A stretch of DNA of 64,000 nucleotides from Halocynthiibacter sp. SDUM655004 (GTDB lineage Bacteria > Pseudomonadota > Alphaproteobacteria > Rhodobacterales > Rhodobacteraceae), in NCBI RefSeq assembly GCF_026015885.1, contig NZ_JAPDUG010000001.1:992001-1056000 (forward strand), given 5' to 3'. Positions 1-9,155 of the stretch are shown here, one piece after another; within the stretch, counting starts at the first letter, position 1, and each line of letters begins with the position of its first letter. The position numbers and the translations under genes are program-made. The notes beneath the pieces are model-generated. The model was not told the origin of the DNA, ran no database searches, and saw only the letters and a list, made by a program, of their open reading frames with translations.

Positions 1-1
1 C

Positions 2-3000
2 CTGTTGCAAAGGCGGCTTGAAGTAAAGGAACTTTCGGCGGCCTCTATGGTCGTTGCGCGCGCGCCCATTCCTGTTGAAAGCACCGAGCCGCCGGATCCA
101 CACGCCAAGGAATTCGCGCTGCCGGAACTTCCTGTCAGCGTTGATGTACAGAAGGTTGCAATCGAAGAAGTCGTGCTGGGCGAGCCGCTCTTGGGCGAAG
201 AGATCGCGCTTGAGTTGGCCGCATCTGCAGTGCTTGAGGCGGGGTCTGGCAAAGTCTTGCTGAATATGGGGCGGATCGACGACAGCTTCGGCGAGTTTGA
301 CATTCGTGGCGGCTTTGATGCGGAAACCAAGATTATTGACCTTGATATTGCCCTAACCGAGGAAGAGGGCGGGCTTGCGGCAACGCTGCTCAAAATTCCA
401 GGTGCGCCAGCGCTTGAGCTTGATCTCAAGGGAACGGGCCCGCTTTCGGACTACACCGCCGAGGTCAAATTGGTGAGCGAGGGCGTTGAGCAGCTTTCCG
501 GTCAGGTGAATCTCGTGACATTGCCAATCAAAGAAGGAGAGGACGAGACAACCCCAGCGGATATGGAATTCCGTGTGGATATTGGCGGCGATCTTACCTC
601 GCTTTTCGTGCCGGAGTACCGCCCCTTTTTCGGTCCGAATGTTCAATTGAAATCCGAAGGCACGCTCAAAGGCAGCGGTGCGCTTGATCTTGCGCATTTC
701 CGACTTTCCGCAAACAGTTTGCTTTTGTCTGGGCGCGCCTATCTGAACGCGGATATGTGGCCGGAGCATTTTGATGTAAGCGGACGCGTGGCAAACGCGG
801 ATGGCTCCTATGTGTTGCTTCCAGTTCCTGGAGGTAAGACGCGGGTTGAGTCCGTTGCGCTTGCGCTTTCGTTCGATGCGGATGAGGGCGAGAAATGGCA
901 CGGCAAATTCGATGTCCGCAATCTCGAAACAGAAGGGCTGTCGCTTGAGCGCAGCCAGTTGATTTCAGATGGCGAGATTTTTGGCGAGGTCGGAACGCTT
1001 GGCAAAATTACCTCTGATCTGACGTTTAGAGCTTTGGGGCTGGAGCTGGATGATCCTGCGCTCACCGCTGCGATCGGACCGGCGACAGAGGGGCGCGTGA
1101 CGGTTTCTTATGAAGAAGGGCAACCGCTTCGGCTCACGGATATGGATATCAAATCCGCGACCTATGAATTCAGGGGCAACGCGGCGCTGACTGGCCTCGA
1201 GAGCGATCTTGAAGCCGAGTTTGATATCGCCGCAGAGATTGATGATATTTCCCAATTCTCGCTCTTGGCTGGGCGGCCGATTGCGGGGCAAGCAGAGGCA
1301 ACAGCAAAGGGCAGCTATGCCACGCTCACTGGCGCGTTTGATGCGGTTTTGACCGGCCTTACGCGCGACCTTGCCTTGGGAATTGAGCAGTTTGATACCT
1401 TGGCCAAAGGTGAAACCGTGATGCGAGTCACAGCGAAGCGCGACACCGAAGGGACAGTGCTGCGCGGGGCGAGCTTGCGCAACGATGCCTTGTTCGTGCG
1501 GGGTACAGGGGAAATTGCCGACGGATATTTCGACGGTGAGTTTGATGCAAACCTTGTTGATCTGGGCCTTATCGTACCGGATTTCCCAGGACCGCTGACC
1601 TTGAAGGGGTACACAACCCAAAGCGAGGAGGGTGTCTCTGTTAATCTCGCGGCCACCGGACCATTGGACACAAACGCAACTGTCGAAGGTTTGGCGACGG
1701 GGCCGAACGCCAATATGGCCTTCTCTGCCAGTCTGCCCGAAGTGGGGACGTTGGTTGCGAACCTAACGGGTGGCGTAAACCTTGAGGGGGCGCTCGCCAA
1801 AGCAGGTGAGAAATGGCAGATCGACGCAACAAGCTCTGGCTCGCTCGGGGTGGCGGCGAATGTGTCAGGGCTAATTGATCCGGAAGGTGATCATGATCTC
1901 GCGCTGACGGGGACTGCTCCGCTTGGCCTTGCCAACCGCATTCTACGGCCACGGGCGATTTCGGGCATTGCGACACTTGATTTGGCGATGAAGGGTGTTC
2001 CAAGCCTTGCAGCAATCAGCGGCACCATTTCAACCAATGGCGCCACATTTACCGCGCCGCGCTTGCATGCCGCGATCGAGGATATCAGCGGCACGGTTCG
2101 GCTTGCAAACAGCACCGCGACGATAGACATCGGCGCCAGCCCGCGGGAAGGCGGACGGGTTACAGCGAGCGGAACTGTTGGATTTGGAACCGGGTTCCCT
2201 GCCAATTTGGCTGTGGTGCTCAATCGGGCCAAAATTGTTGACCCGCTGCTCTATCAAACGGTCTTGAACGGTGAAATAGATGTGACGGGTCCGCTGACCG
2301 GTGGCGCGCTGATTGCCGGAACCATCAACGTCGGGCGGACAGAGGTGACTGTTCCCAATACATCTATTGGGGGGGTGACCGCTATTCCTGACATCACACA
2401 GGTTGGCGCAAGCGGGGCGGTCCGCCGTACGCTTGAATTTGCGGGTGTTGAAACCGATCCTGCTGCGCAGACAGCCGCAGGACCAGCCTATCCGTTGCAA
2501 ATCCAGATCAACGCGGAGGATCGTGTATTCGTGCGCGGACGTGGGCTTGATGCCGAACTTGGCGGCAGTCTACAGATTTCCGGCACAACGAATAACGTTG
2601 TATCCGCGGGGAGCTTTGGACTTATTCGTGGCCGCATCAATCTGCTTGATAAACGGTTTGAACTCACCGAAGGTCAGATTGAGCTTCAGGGGAGCCTTGA
2701 TCCATATGTGCGCCTCGTCGCGACAACATTCACAGATGGCGGCTCCTCAAGCATTATTGTTGAAGGGTTCCTGTCCGAGCCGGAAATCCGATTTGAATCA
2801 TCGCCTGAAGCCCCGCCAGATCAGGTTTTGACGCGGCTTTATTATGGCGAGGACGCTTCAAACATTTCGGCCTTTCAGGCCCTGCAACTTGCAAACGCTG
2901 TAGCTGTGCTGTCCGGACGCGGAAACGATACGGTTATGGGATCAATCCGCAAGGGACTTGGTGTGGACGACATCGAGATCATCAACGAATCCGACGGAGA

Positions 3001-3181
3001 AACCGCCGTGCGCGCAGGGAAATACCTGACCGATGATCTCTATAGCGACATAACCGTGCGTGGCGATGGCAAGACCGAGTTCTCGTTGAACTATGACGTG
3101 ACCAAGAAACTCTCGGCCAAGGGGAAGGTCATTTCGGACGGGAACTCTGCCATCGGGTTGTTCTATGAAACGGACTATTAG
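2..3181 (+). CDS. tamB: TamB-type translocation and assembly module protein (5' truncated)
   Basis: Long beta-rich protein with no catalytic motifs. TamB is an inner-membrane-anchored periplasmic protein that, with the outer-membrane TamA, supports outer-membrane protein insertion or lipid transport. The frame is open to the left edge, so the N-terminal anchor and the true start lie outside; about 1,058 residues are visible. The sequence is made of repeated amphipathic strands (alternating hydrophobic and polar residues, many G/T/S), typical of the beta-taco groove. The last ~300 residues match the conserved TamB C-terminal (DUF490) region, including RVFVRGRGLDAELGG and the closing LFYETDY. 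A terminator follows the stop by 40 bases. The family call is firm; function is by homology only. Confidence 0.9.
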   Translation: MLQRRLEVKELSAASMVVARAPIPVESTEPPDPHAKEFALPELPVSVDVQKVAIEEVVLGEPLLGEEIALELAASAVLEAGSGKVLLNMGRIDDSFGEFDIRGGFDAETKIIDLDIALTEEEGGLAATLLKIPGAPALELDLKGTGPLSDYTAEVKLVSEGVEQLSGQVNLVTLPIKEGEDETTPADMEFRVDIGGDLTSLFVPEYRPFFGPNVQLKSEGTLKGSGALDLAHFRLSANSLLLSGRAYLNADMWPEHFDVSGRVANADGSYVLLPVPGGKTRVESVALALSFDADEGEKWHGKFDVRNLETEGLSLERSQLISDGEIFGEVGTLGKITSDLTFRALGLELDDPALTAAIGPATEGRVTVSYEEGQPLRLTDMDIKSATYEFRGNAALTGLESDLEAEFDIAAEIDDISQFSLLAGRPIAGQAEATAKGSYATLTGAFDAVLTGLTRDLALGIEQFDTLAKGETVMRVTAKRDTEGTVLRGASLRNDALFVRGTGEIADGYFDGEFDANLVDLGLIVPDFPGPLTLKGYTTQSEEGVSVNLAATGPLDTNATVEGLATGPNANMAFSASLPEVGTLVANLTGGVNLEGALAKAGEKWQIDATSSGSLGVAANVSGLIDPEGDHDLALTGTAPLGLANRILRPRAISGIATLDLAMKGVPSLAAISGTISTNGATFTAPRLHAAIEDISGTVRLANSTATIDIGASPREGGRVTASGTVGFGTGFPANLAVVLNRAKIVDPLLYQTVLNGEIDVTGPLTGGALIAGTINVGRTEVTVPNTSIGGVTAIPDITQVGASGAVRRTLEFAGVETDPAAQTAAGPAYPLQIQINAEDRVFVRGRGLDAELGGSLQISGTTNNVVSAGSFGLIRGRINLLDKRFELTEGQIELQGSLDPYVRLVATTFTDGGSSSIIVEGFLSEPEIRFESSPEAPPDQVLTRLYYGEDASNISAFQALQLANAVAVLSGRGNDTVMGSIRKGLGVDDIEIINESDGETAVRAGKYLTDDLYSDITVRGDGKTEFSLNYDVTKKLSAKGKVISDGNSAIGLFYETDY

Positions 3182-3220
3182 CAGGGGCGGTTGACGTAAA
3201 CCCAAACCCACAAACTCAAA

Positions 3221-3248
3221 ACGGGCGCCCGATGGAGCGCCCGTTTTT
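3221..3248. terminator. Rho-independent terminator between tamB and terC
   Basis: An 8-bp stem (ACGGGCGC / GCGCCCGT) closes an ~8-base loop and is followed by TTTTT on the plus strand. The complementary strand has only a short T run after the stem. It sits between two convergent genes and probably serves tamB first, possibly both. Confidence 0.85.
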
Positions 3249-3266
3249 CGTATTTCTTGGGTGGGG

Positions 3267-4034
3267 TTATGCCGCGCGTTTCACCTGTGCGCGTCGCCGC
3301 AACATGTTGAGCCCTTCGACGAACGCCGCGAAGGCCATTGCCGCATAGATATACCCTTTTGGCAAATGGTGGCCGAGGCTGTCGGCAATCAGCACCATGC
3401 CGATCATCAACAAGAAGGCGAGTGCCAGCATGACAACCGTTGGGTTGGCGTTCACAAAGTTTGTGACCGGCGTGGCCGCAATAAACATAACGGTCACCGC
3501 CACGATCACAGCAGCGACCATAATTGGAAGCTCTGTTGTCATGCCGATGGCGGTCAGGATGCTGTCGATAGAAAACACTGCGTCAAGGGCTACGATCTGA
3601 AGGATGATCGAGGTGAAAGAAGCCTTTGGTTTGGCCTCGAACACTGTGTGGGCGGGTTGTGGCTGTACCTTATGTTGAATTTCGGTCGTCGCCTTCCACA
3701 CGAGGAAAACACCGCCCGTCATCAAAATAATGTCGCGCCAAGAGAACGAGGTTTCAAACATCGGTACGCCGTGTTCATCGAGCGGCCCTTGAATGCCAAG
3801 ATCAAACACTGGCTCCGTCAGTCCGACAATCCACGCGATCACCGACAGCAGCGCAAGCCGCAGCACAAGCGCAAGGCCGATGCCGATCTGGCGCGCACGC
3901 TTTTGTTGGTGTTCAGGGAGTTTGTTGGAAACGATGGAAATGAAAATCAGGTTGTCGATCCCCAAAACGATTTCGAGTGTAACAAGCGCGAGAAACGCGG
4001 CCCAAGCTTCGGGGGAGGAGAGGAGTTCGAGCAT
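3267..4034 (-). CDS. TerC family integral membrane protein
   Basis: A 255-residue polytopic membrane protein of the TerC/Alx family, proposed to handle metal ions (manganese export or co-translocational metalation) in the inner membrane. About seven hydrophobic segments are visible. The family's two acidic membrane motifs are present: LEIVLGIDN near residues 20-28 (E21, D27) and LDAVFSIDS near residue 120. The C-terminus ends in a basic tail after the last helix. It stands alone, convergent with tamB. Family assignment is strong; substrate is not shown by sequence. Confidence 0.9.
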   Translation of the reverse strand: MLELLSSPEAWAAFLALVTLEIVLGIDNLIFISIVSNKLPEHQQKRARQIGIGLALVLRLALLSVIAWIVGLTEPVFDLGIQGPLDEHGVPMFETSFSWRDIILMTGGVFLVWKATTEIQHKVQPQPAHTVFEAKPKASFTSIILQIVALDAVFSIDSILTAIGMTTELPIMVAAVIVAVTVMFIAATPVTNFVNANPTVVMLALAFLLMIGMVLIADSLGHHLPKGYIYAAMAFAAFVEGLNMLRRRAQVKRAA

Positions 4035-4146
4035 ATCAGCCTCTTAGATCAAGAAATTTGCAATCAATACCGCCCAATGTGAGCGAGACGCGCGCAAATT
4101 GCGACCGAAAACCTGAACTGCAGCGGAATTTCTATGAGAGCGTGGC

Positions 4147-5184
4147 TTATGGCTTCTCGGTGACGCGCGGAACCGAGCAGGAGCCACGTACGATCAAATC
4201 ACCATGCAAAAGAGATGTGTCGACGGGAATCGTACGTGTCGGCAGGAAATCCAGCAGATGCGCCATAGCGATTTCGCCAATCTGGCTGCGCGGTTGGCGG
4301 ATTGTCGTGAGGGACGGGGTTATGTTGCTCGCAAAGGGGATGTCGTCAAAGCCGACGACCGAGAAATCATGCGGGACATCAAACCCGCGCGACTGAAGCG
4401 CAGCGATTACGCCAATGGCGGTGTTGTCATTGTAACAGAAGAAGGCAGTTGGCAGCGTATCGCGGATAAAGAGCCGCTCGATTGCGCTGCGCCCGCCTTC
4501 GGTGGTGCCGTCGCCTTGAATGCGCCAGACGGAGCTTTGATCATAGGCTTGTGAGAGCGCGTCGCAATAGCCGCGGTGGCGGTTTTCCGAAAGAGCATCC
4601 CCTGCTGGGCCAGAGACATAGACGATCCGCTCATGCCCCAAAGAGATCAAGTAATCCGTTGCAACCTTGGCGGCGGCGGCGTCATCAACGCCCACATAGC
4701 TGATGTCGGGGCGGTTGACGGGGCGGGCGGCGGCGACCATTGGCGGGAAGTTGGCCGTTGGGCTCTGAAGCCACCCTGCGACAGGAAGGTGCCCCGTTAG
4801 CAAGATCAGTGCATCGGCCATACCTGTGGAGAGAAACCGCAAGTGTTTCTCTTCAAGCGAGACATCGCCCTCTGTGTTGCCGATCAAAACACCATAACCG
4901 CGGGATTTCGCGACCTTCTCAAGCCCAGTGAGGATACCGGGGAAGTTGGGGTCCGAGATTGACTGCGCCAGAACCATGACCATTTGCGATCGTTGCATCC
5001 GAAGGTTTTGCGCCATGGCATTGGCGGTATACCCTGTTCGAGCAATGGCCGCCGTCACCTTTTTGCGGGTGCTTTCTGCTACTTTTTCAGGCGTTCGAAT
5101 CGCCCGACTCACGGTTGCGATCGACACTCCGGCAAGCTTGGCGACATCTTCGATTGTCGCGGGTTTTGGGGCTTGTTGCTCCAC
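4147..5184 (-). CDS. LacI family transcriptional regulator of the adjacent sugar importer
   Basis: A 345-residue LacI/GalR regulator. Residues ~8-30 form the helix-turn-helix (TIEDVAKLAGVSIATVSRAI), followed by a hinge (NAMAQNLRMQRS) and a periplasmic-binding-protein-like effector domain (FPGILTGLEKVAKSRGYG; VVGFDDIPFA). It is transcribed away from the ATPase gene of an RbsABC-type importer 221 bases away, and three operator-like repeats lie between them. This suggests local control by the imported sugar or a derivative. The effector cannot be read from sequence. The ATG start gives the normal spacing to the DNA-binding helix. Confidence 0.92.
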   Translation of the reverse strand: MEQQAPKPATIEDVAKLAGVSIATVSRAIRTPEKVAESTRKKVTAAIARTGYTANAMAQNLRMQRSQMVMVLAQSISDPNFPGILTGLEKVAKSRGYGVLIGNTEGDVSLEEKHLRFLSTGMADALILLTGHLPVAGWLQSPTANFPPMVAAARPVNRPDISYVGVDDAAAAKVATDYLISLGHERIVYVSGPAGDALSENRHRGYCDALSQAYDQSSVWRIQGDGTTEGGRSAIERLFIRDTLPTAFFCYNDNTAIGVIAALQSRGFDVPHDFSVVGFDDIPFASNITPSLTTIRQPRSQIGEIAMAHLLDFLPTRTIPVDTSLLHGDLIVRGSCSVPRVTEKP

Positions 5185-5216
5185 GGTTTACGCGGCCTCT
5201 ACTTATCTACTTTCAA

Positions 5217-5233
5217 AAAACATTCAATGTTTT
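5217..5233. promoter_or_regulatory. 17-bp palindrome upstream of the LacI-type gene
   Basis: AAAACATTCAATGTTTT is a perfect dyad (8-bp arms around one C), 33 bases upstream of the LacI-type start codon. It differs from the nearby GAAAAGG repeats. It could be a second operator or part of the regulator's own promoter; inferred from symmetry and position only. Confidence 0.5.
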
Positions 5234-5297
5234 CAATATGAAAGCCTTGGTGGCTTTGCCTTTTCCTGCATCATATCCGTTGTGTCGTAAAACGCCA

Positions 5298-5357
5298 ATG
5301 AAAAGGTTTACAGGTCGCCATGAAAAGGTTTACATTATTTCTGAAAAGGTTTTCATA
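5298..5357 (+). promoter_or_regulatory. Three tandem operator-like repeats in the divergent sugar promoter
   Basis: Two identical 15-mers, ATGAAAAGGTTTACA, at 5298-5312 and 5320-5334, are followed by a third copy, CTGAAAAGGTTTTCATA, at 5341-5357. Their starts are 22 and 21 bases apart, about two helical turns, so all copies face one side of the DNA. Each unit is an imperfect dyad TGAAAA-GG-TTTtCA; the third is the most symmetric. The array ends 48 bases before the ATPase start. It is probably the binding region of the adjacent LacI-type regulator. Confidence 0.7.
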
Positions 5358-5405
5358 GTCGGCACTTTCCTGCGGGAGACAGGGGTGTCGTGGGGAGGAA
5401 AAGTA

Positions 5406-6932
5406 ATGCTGGATAGCGTGCAGGCGGAAACGCCCGTGCTCGCCGCAGAGCGCGTCAGCAAATCATTCGGAGCCATTCCGGTTCTGTTTTCAGTGAGTTT
5501 TGATCTTCGTGCTGGTGAGGTTCATGCGCTGATTGGTGAGAATGGTGCTGGCAAATCCACCTTGATGAAAGTGCTGTCCGGTTTTCATCCGGCAACCTCT
5601 GGAACGCTGCGTGTGGATGGTGAGGAAGTTACCCTTCCGCCAAACGGGCAGGCCGAGGACATGGGGATCGTATTGATCCACCAAGAGCTTAACCTTGCCG
5701 AGCAGATGACGGTTGAAGAGAACATCTTCCTTGGCCGCGAACAGAGCCGCAACGGCTTTCTTGATCGTGCCGCCATGACTGAAGCCGTGCGCAAGATGTT
5801 CCTTGACGTGGGTCTTGATATTTCGCCCAAGGCGCGGATTTCGAGCCTGTCGATTGCGGAAAAGCAGATGGTCGAGATCGTCAAAGCCATGAGCCGCAAT
5901 GCGCGGGTCCTGATTATGGACGAGCCGACCGCTGTGTTGACCGAAGCGGAAACCACAGTGTTTTTCGCGCAGGTCGAGAAGCTCAAGGCAAAAGGCACCG
6001 CAATCATGTTTGTGTCTCACAAGCTTCAAGAAGTGCAGGCGATTGCGGATCGCGTAACGATCCTGCGCGACGGTCAATGGATTGCAACAAAACCAACAGG
6101 TGAGTTCACGCTTGATGCGATGGCGCAGATGATGGTGGGGCGCGAGCTCTCCGATCTGTATCCGCCGATGAATGAAGCGGATGTGGATGCTGAGCGCGTT
6201 CTTGAGATCGAGGGCCTGACGACGCAAAACATTCGCAACGTGAGCTTTGATCTGCGCAAAGGCGAGGTCTTGGGATTTTCGGGGCTGATCGGCTCCGGCC
6301 GGACAGAAGTTTTCGAAGCTATTTGCGGGCTCAAGGATATTGATAGCGGCGTTATTCGTGTGCATGGCGAGGAAGTGCGGTTCGCCTCTGTGGCCGATGC
6401 GCGGGACGCTGGGATTTGCTATCTTACAAAGGACCGTAAGGAAAAAGGGCTACTGCTAGAGCAGGAAATGCGCCCTAATATGACGCTGCTGGCGCTGCCG
6501 CGCTTTGTAAAAGGCTTCATGATTGACCGTGACGCAGAGCAGGAAGCGCTCGCGCGGGGTATCCGCCGGTTTGATATCCGCGCACGTGATCCAAAGGTCA
6601 AAGCAGGCGATCTTTCTGGCGGCAACCAACAAAAGCTGTTGCTGGCCAAGATCATGGAAGCCGACCCGAAGATCGTCATCATCGACGAGCCGACTCGCGG
6701 CATCGACGTGGGCACCAAACAGCAAATCTATCATTTTATTGCCGCACTTGCGGCGGAGGGGATGTCCGTTGTGGTGATCTCTTCGGAGATGCCCGAGATC
6801 ATCGGCGTGTGTCACAGGGTTTTTGTGATGCGTGACGGCCAAATCATGGGCGCGCTCACCGGAGACGCTATCAACGAGACAGAAATCGTGCGCTATGCCG
6901 CTGGATTGAAAGGGGAGAAACACCATGGCTGA
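5406..6932 (+). CDS. Sugar ABC transporter ATP-binding protein, RbsA/MglA type
   Basis: A 508-residue duplicated ATPase of a ribose/galactoside-class importer; it powers uptake from the cytoplasmic side. Domain 1 has Walker A GENGAGKST (residues 44-52) and Walker B VLIMDEPTAVLT. Domain 2 has the degenerate GLIGSGRTE loop, signature DLSGGNQQK and Walker B IVIIDEPTRGID, the usual RbsA asymmetry. The start is set at the ATG preceded by GGGGAGGAAA; the open frame continues upstream but has no better start. It is first in its operon and overlaps the permease gene by 8 bases. The substrate is a sugar or polyol, not identified. Confidence 0.93.
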   Translation: MLDSVQAETPVLAAERVSKSFGAIPVLFSVSFDLRAGEVHALIGENGAGKSTLMKVLSGFHPATSGTLRVDGEEVTLPPNGQAEDMGIVLIHQELNLAEQMTVEENIFLGREQSRNGFLDRAAMTEAVRKMFLDVGLDISPKARISSLSIAEKQMVEIVKAMSRNARVLIMDEPTAVLTEAETTVFFAQVEKLKAKGTAIMFVSHKLQEVQAIADRVTILRDGQWIATKPTGEFTLDAMAQMMVGRELSDLYPPMNEADVDAERVLEIEGLTTQNIRNVSFDLRKGEVLGFSGLIGSGRTEVFEAICGLKDIDSGVIRVHGEEVRFASVADARDAGICYLTKDRKEKGLLLEQEMRPNMTLLALPRFVKGFMIDRDAEQEALARGIRRFDIRARDPKVKAGDLSGGNQQKLLLAKIMEADPKIVIIDEPTRGIDVGTKQQIYHFIAALAAEGMSVVVISSEMPEIIGVCHRVFVMRDGQIMGALTGDAINETEIVRYAAGLKGEKHHG

Positions 6933-7941
6933 GACAACGGCTGGCGAAACCAAAAATAGCAGATTGCGGAACTTTGACTTCAAGACGATGGGGCCGGCGA
7001 TTGCACTGTTGATCCTGTGCATCATCGGGTTCTCGCTAAACTCGGCCTTCTTGAGCGAGGGCAATATCACCAACTTGCTGACGCGGAGTGCCTTTATCGG
7101 GATTATCGCAGTTGGCGCGACTTTTGTGATTACGGCGGGCGGCATTGACCTCTCTGTTGGGTCCATGGCGGCGGTGATCGCGGGGATCATGATTATCGTG
7201 ATGAACAACGCGGTCGAAACGCTCGGCACGGGGGTTGCAACTGTTCTTCTTGGCTGCGGGTGTAGTGTTATTCTCGGACTTGGTGCGGGATGGGTGAACG
7301 GGTTCCTGACGACAAAAGGGAAGATCGAAGCCTTTATCGTAACGCTCGGCACCATGGGGATTTTCCGTTCGCTCGTGACCTATTTCGCGGATGGTGGCAC
7401 ATTGAGCCTCGATTTTGACCTGCGCGGTACATATCGCCCTGTCTATTACGAAGCTTTCTTTGGTCTGCCGATCCCTGTTTGGGTGTTCATCATAGTTTCG
7501 ATTGCCGGTTGGATTTTGCTTAACCGCACAGCGTTTGGTCGCTATTGCACGGCCATCGGTAGCAACGAAGCCGTGGCGCGCTATTCCGCGATCAAGGTCG
7601 ACCGTATCAAAACATGGACCTATGTGATCCAAGGCCTCTGTGTGGCTCTGGCGACGATCATCTATGTGCCGCGTCTTGGGTCGGCATCCTCGTCAACGGG
7701 TGTGCTTTGGGAACTTGAAGCGATTGCCGCGGTGATCATTGGCGGAACCGTACTTAAGGGTGGCTATGGCCGGATCGGAGGCACCATTCTGGGCGCTCTT
7801 ATCCTGACGACCATCGGCAACATCCTGAACTTCACCGATATGATTTCCAACTACCTAAACGGAACGATGCAGGGCCTGATCATCATTGTGGCGGTTTGGT
7901 TGCAGCGCGCCGATTGGGGCCGGAAATCATCCAAAGAATAA
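6925..7941 (+). CDS. Sugar ABC transporter permease, RbsC type
   Basis: A 338-residue membrane subunit with about eight to ten hydrophobic helices. It carries the RbsC-family signature ITAGGIDLSVGSM near residue 75 and a cytoplasmic-loop region (GRYCTAIGSNEAVARYSAI) that contacts the ATPase. Late in the protein, AVIIGGTVLKGGYGRIGGT is also typical. It overlaps the upstream ATPase gene, so translation is probably coupled. It forms the channel together with the ATPase and the binding protein at 8033. Confidence 0.93.
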   Translation: MAETTAGETKNSRLRNFDFKTMGPAIALLILCIIGFSLNSAFLSEGNITNLLTRSAFIGIIAVGATFVITAGGIDLSVGSMAAVIAGIMIIVMNNAVETLGTGVATVLLGCGCSVILGLGAGWVNGFLTTKGKIEAFIVTLGTMGIFRSLVTYFADGGTLSLDFDLRGTYRPVYYEAFFGLPIPVWVFIIVSIAGWILLNRTAFGRYCTAIGSNEAVARYSAIKVDRIKTWTYVIQGLCVALATIIYVPRLGSASSSTGVLWELEAIAAVIIGGTVLKGGYGRIGGTILGALILTTIGNILNFTDMISNYLNGTMQGLIIIVAVWLQRADWGRKSSKE

Positions 7942-7994
7942 CGACAACAGAGATTTTGCGAGAAGTGGCGGTCAACCGTCACACCGCAGAAAAC

Positions 7995-8009
7995 GGGCCA
8001 ATCCGGCCC
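7995..8009 (+). other. Intercistronic hairpin before the sugar-binding protein gene
   Basis: GGGCC-AATCC-GGCCC can form a 5-bp stem with a 5-base loop in the 91-base gap between permease and binding-protein genes. There is no T run. Such hairpins often protect the highly expressed binding-protein message; here that is inference. Confidence 0.45.
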
Positions 8010-8032
8010 ATCCATAACTAGGGAGGAAGACT

Positions 8033-8989
8033 ATGACATTGAAAAAATCATTGTTTGCGGTAGCCGCAACGGGGGCGATGCTGCTGTCTAGCGCCGTATC
8101 CGCTGATGACAAGATCACCATTGGTGTATCCTATCCGACGCCAACACACGCTTGGGCTGCGGGTATGAACTGGCACGCTGAGCAGGCAGAGAAGCGTCTT
8201 GAAGCGCTCTATCCTGACGTTGATCTTGTGCTTGTGAACTCGCCTGATCCAGGTGCACAGGCTTCGGCGATCGAAGACCTTGTATCCGTGAACCAGATTG
8301 ACGCGCTTGTTGTGCTTCCGTTTGAGTCCGAGCCGCTCACAGATCCGGTTCTTAACGTTAAGAAAACCGGCGCGCTGATCACAGTTGTTGACCGTGGTCT
8401 GAGCCAGCCTGGCATCGAAGACATCTATGTTGCGGGTAACAACCCAGAGCTTGGCCGTGTGTCTGCGCAATACATGAAGACGCGCCTCAAAGAAGGCGAC
8501 AACATCGTTGTTCTTCGCGGTATTCCAACGCTGATCGACAACGAGCGTTTTGATGCGTTCATGGCCGAAATCGAAGGCTCCGGCATCAATGTTCTCGATC
8601 ACAAGCACGCCAACTGGAACCGTGACGATGGTTTTGAAGTGATGCAGGACTTCCTGTCGCGCTTCCCTGACATTGACGCTGTTTGGGCGCAGGACGATGA
8701 CATCGCAATCGGCGTTGTTGCTGCTCTGAAACAAGCTGGTCGCGATGGCGACGGCATGTTCGTTGTTGGCGGTGCCGGCATGAAAGAAACAATCAAGTCC
8801 ATCATGGACGGTGACGAACTGATCCCAGTTGACGTTCTCTATCCGCCTTCGATGATCGCAACTGCGATGGACGTAACAGTCAACGCGTTCAAATCGAACG
8901 GTCCGGTTGCTGGTCGTTACATTCTCGGCGCGACATTGATCACACCTGAGAACGCAGCAGACTTCTATTTCCCTGACTCTCCTTTCTAG
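8033..8989 (+). CDS. Sugar-binding periplasmic protein, RbsB type
   Basis: A 318-residue periplasmic binding protein (Peripla_BP_4 class). Residues 1-24 are a Sec signal peptide ending SAVSA before DDKITIG. The fold signature is visible in IEDLVSVNQIDALVVLP, VDRGLS and VWAQDDDIAIGVVAAL. A strong GGGAGGAAG ribosome site precedes the ATG. It is last in an ATPase-permease-binding protein operon and is followed by a strong terminator. The residues that would define the ligand cannot be matched to a known sugar by eye. Confidence 0.92.
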   Translation: MTLKKSLFAVAATGAMLLSSAVSADDKITIGVSYPTPTHAWAAGMNWHAEQAEKRLEALYPDVDLVLVNSPDPGAQASAIEDLVSVNQIDALVVLPFESEPLTDPVLNVKKTGALITVVDRGLSQPGIEDIYVAGNNPELGRVSAQYMKTRLKEGDNIVVLRGIPTLIDNERFDAFMAEIEGSGINVLDHKHANWNRDDGFEVMQDFLSRFPDIDAVWAQDDDIAIGVVAALKQAGRDGDGMFVVGGAGMKETIKSIMDGDELIPVDVLYPPSMIATAMDVTVNAFKSNGPVAGRYILGATLITPENAADFYFPDSPF

Positions 8990-9030
8990 GCCTCCCTTTA
9001 GAGTACTGAAAGAAAATGGCGAAATAGATC

Positions 9031-9054
9031 GGGGGGGCTTCGGCTCCCCCTTTT
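9031..9054 (+). terminator. Rho-independent terminator of the sugar ABC operon
   Basis: A G-rich arm and its C-rich partner form an ~8-bp stem closed by a stable TTCG tetraloop (GGGGGGC-TTCG-GCTCCCCC), followed by TTTT. It lies 42 bases after the binding-protein stop codon. Confidence 0.9.
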
Positions 9055-9155
9055 GCGTGTGTGATAACGGTTGGTTTACTTGGAGGGGCGTGAGTTTCCT
9101 TTGACAGCCACTTGAGCCTCGCGGCCACTTTGTGCCAAGGTCAGGGGATAGTCCT

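Noticed and set aside
3261-4082. Long plus-strand open frame over terC
   Set aside because: It is the antisense of a clear TerC coding sequence and has no recognisable domain; codon-level pattern fits the minus strand.
5115-5405. Upstream in-frame extension of the sugar ATPase gene
   Set aside because: It would translate the regulator's opposite strand and the operator repeats. The ATG at 5406 has a strong ribosome site and gives the normal N-terminus.
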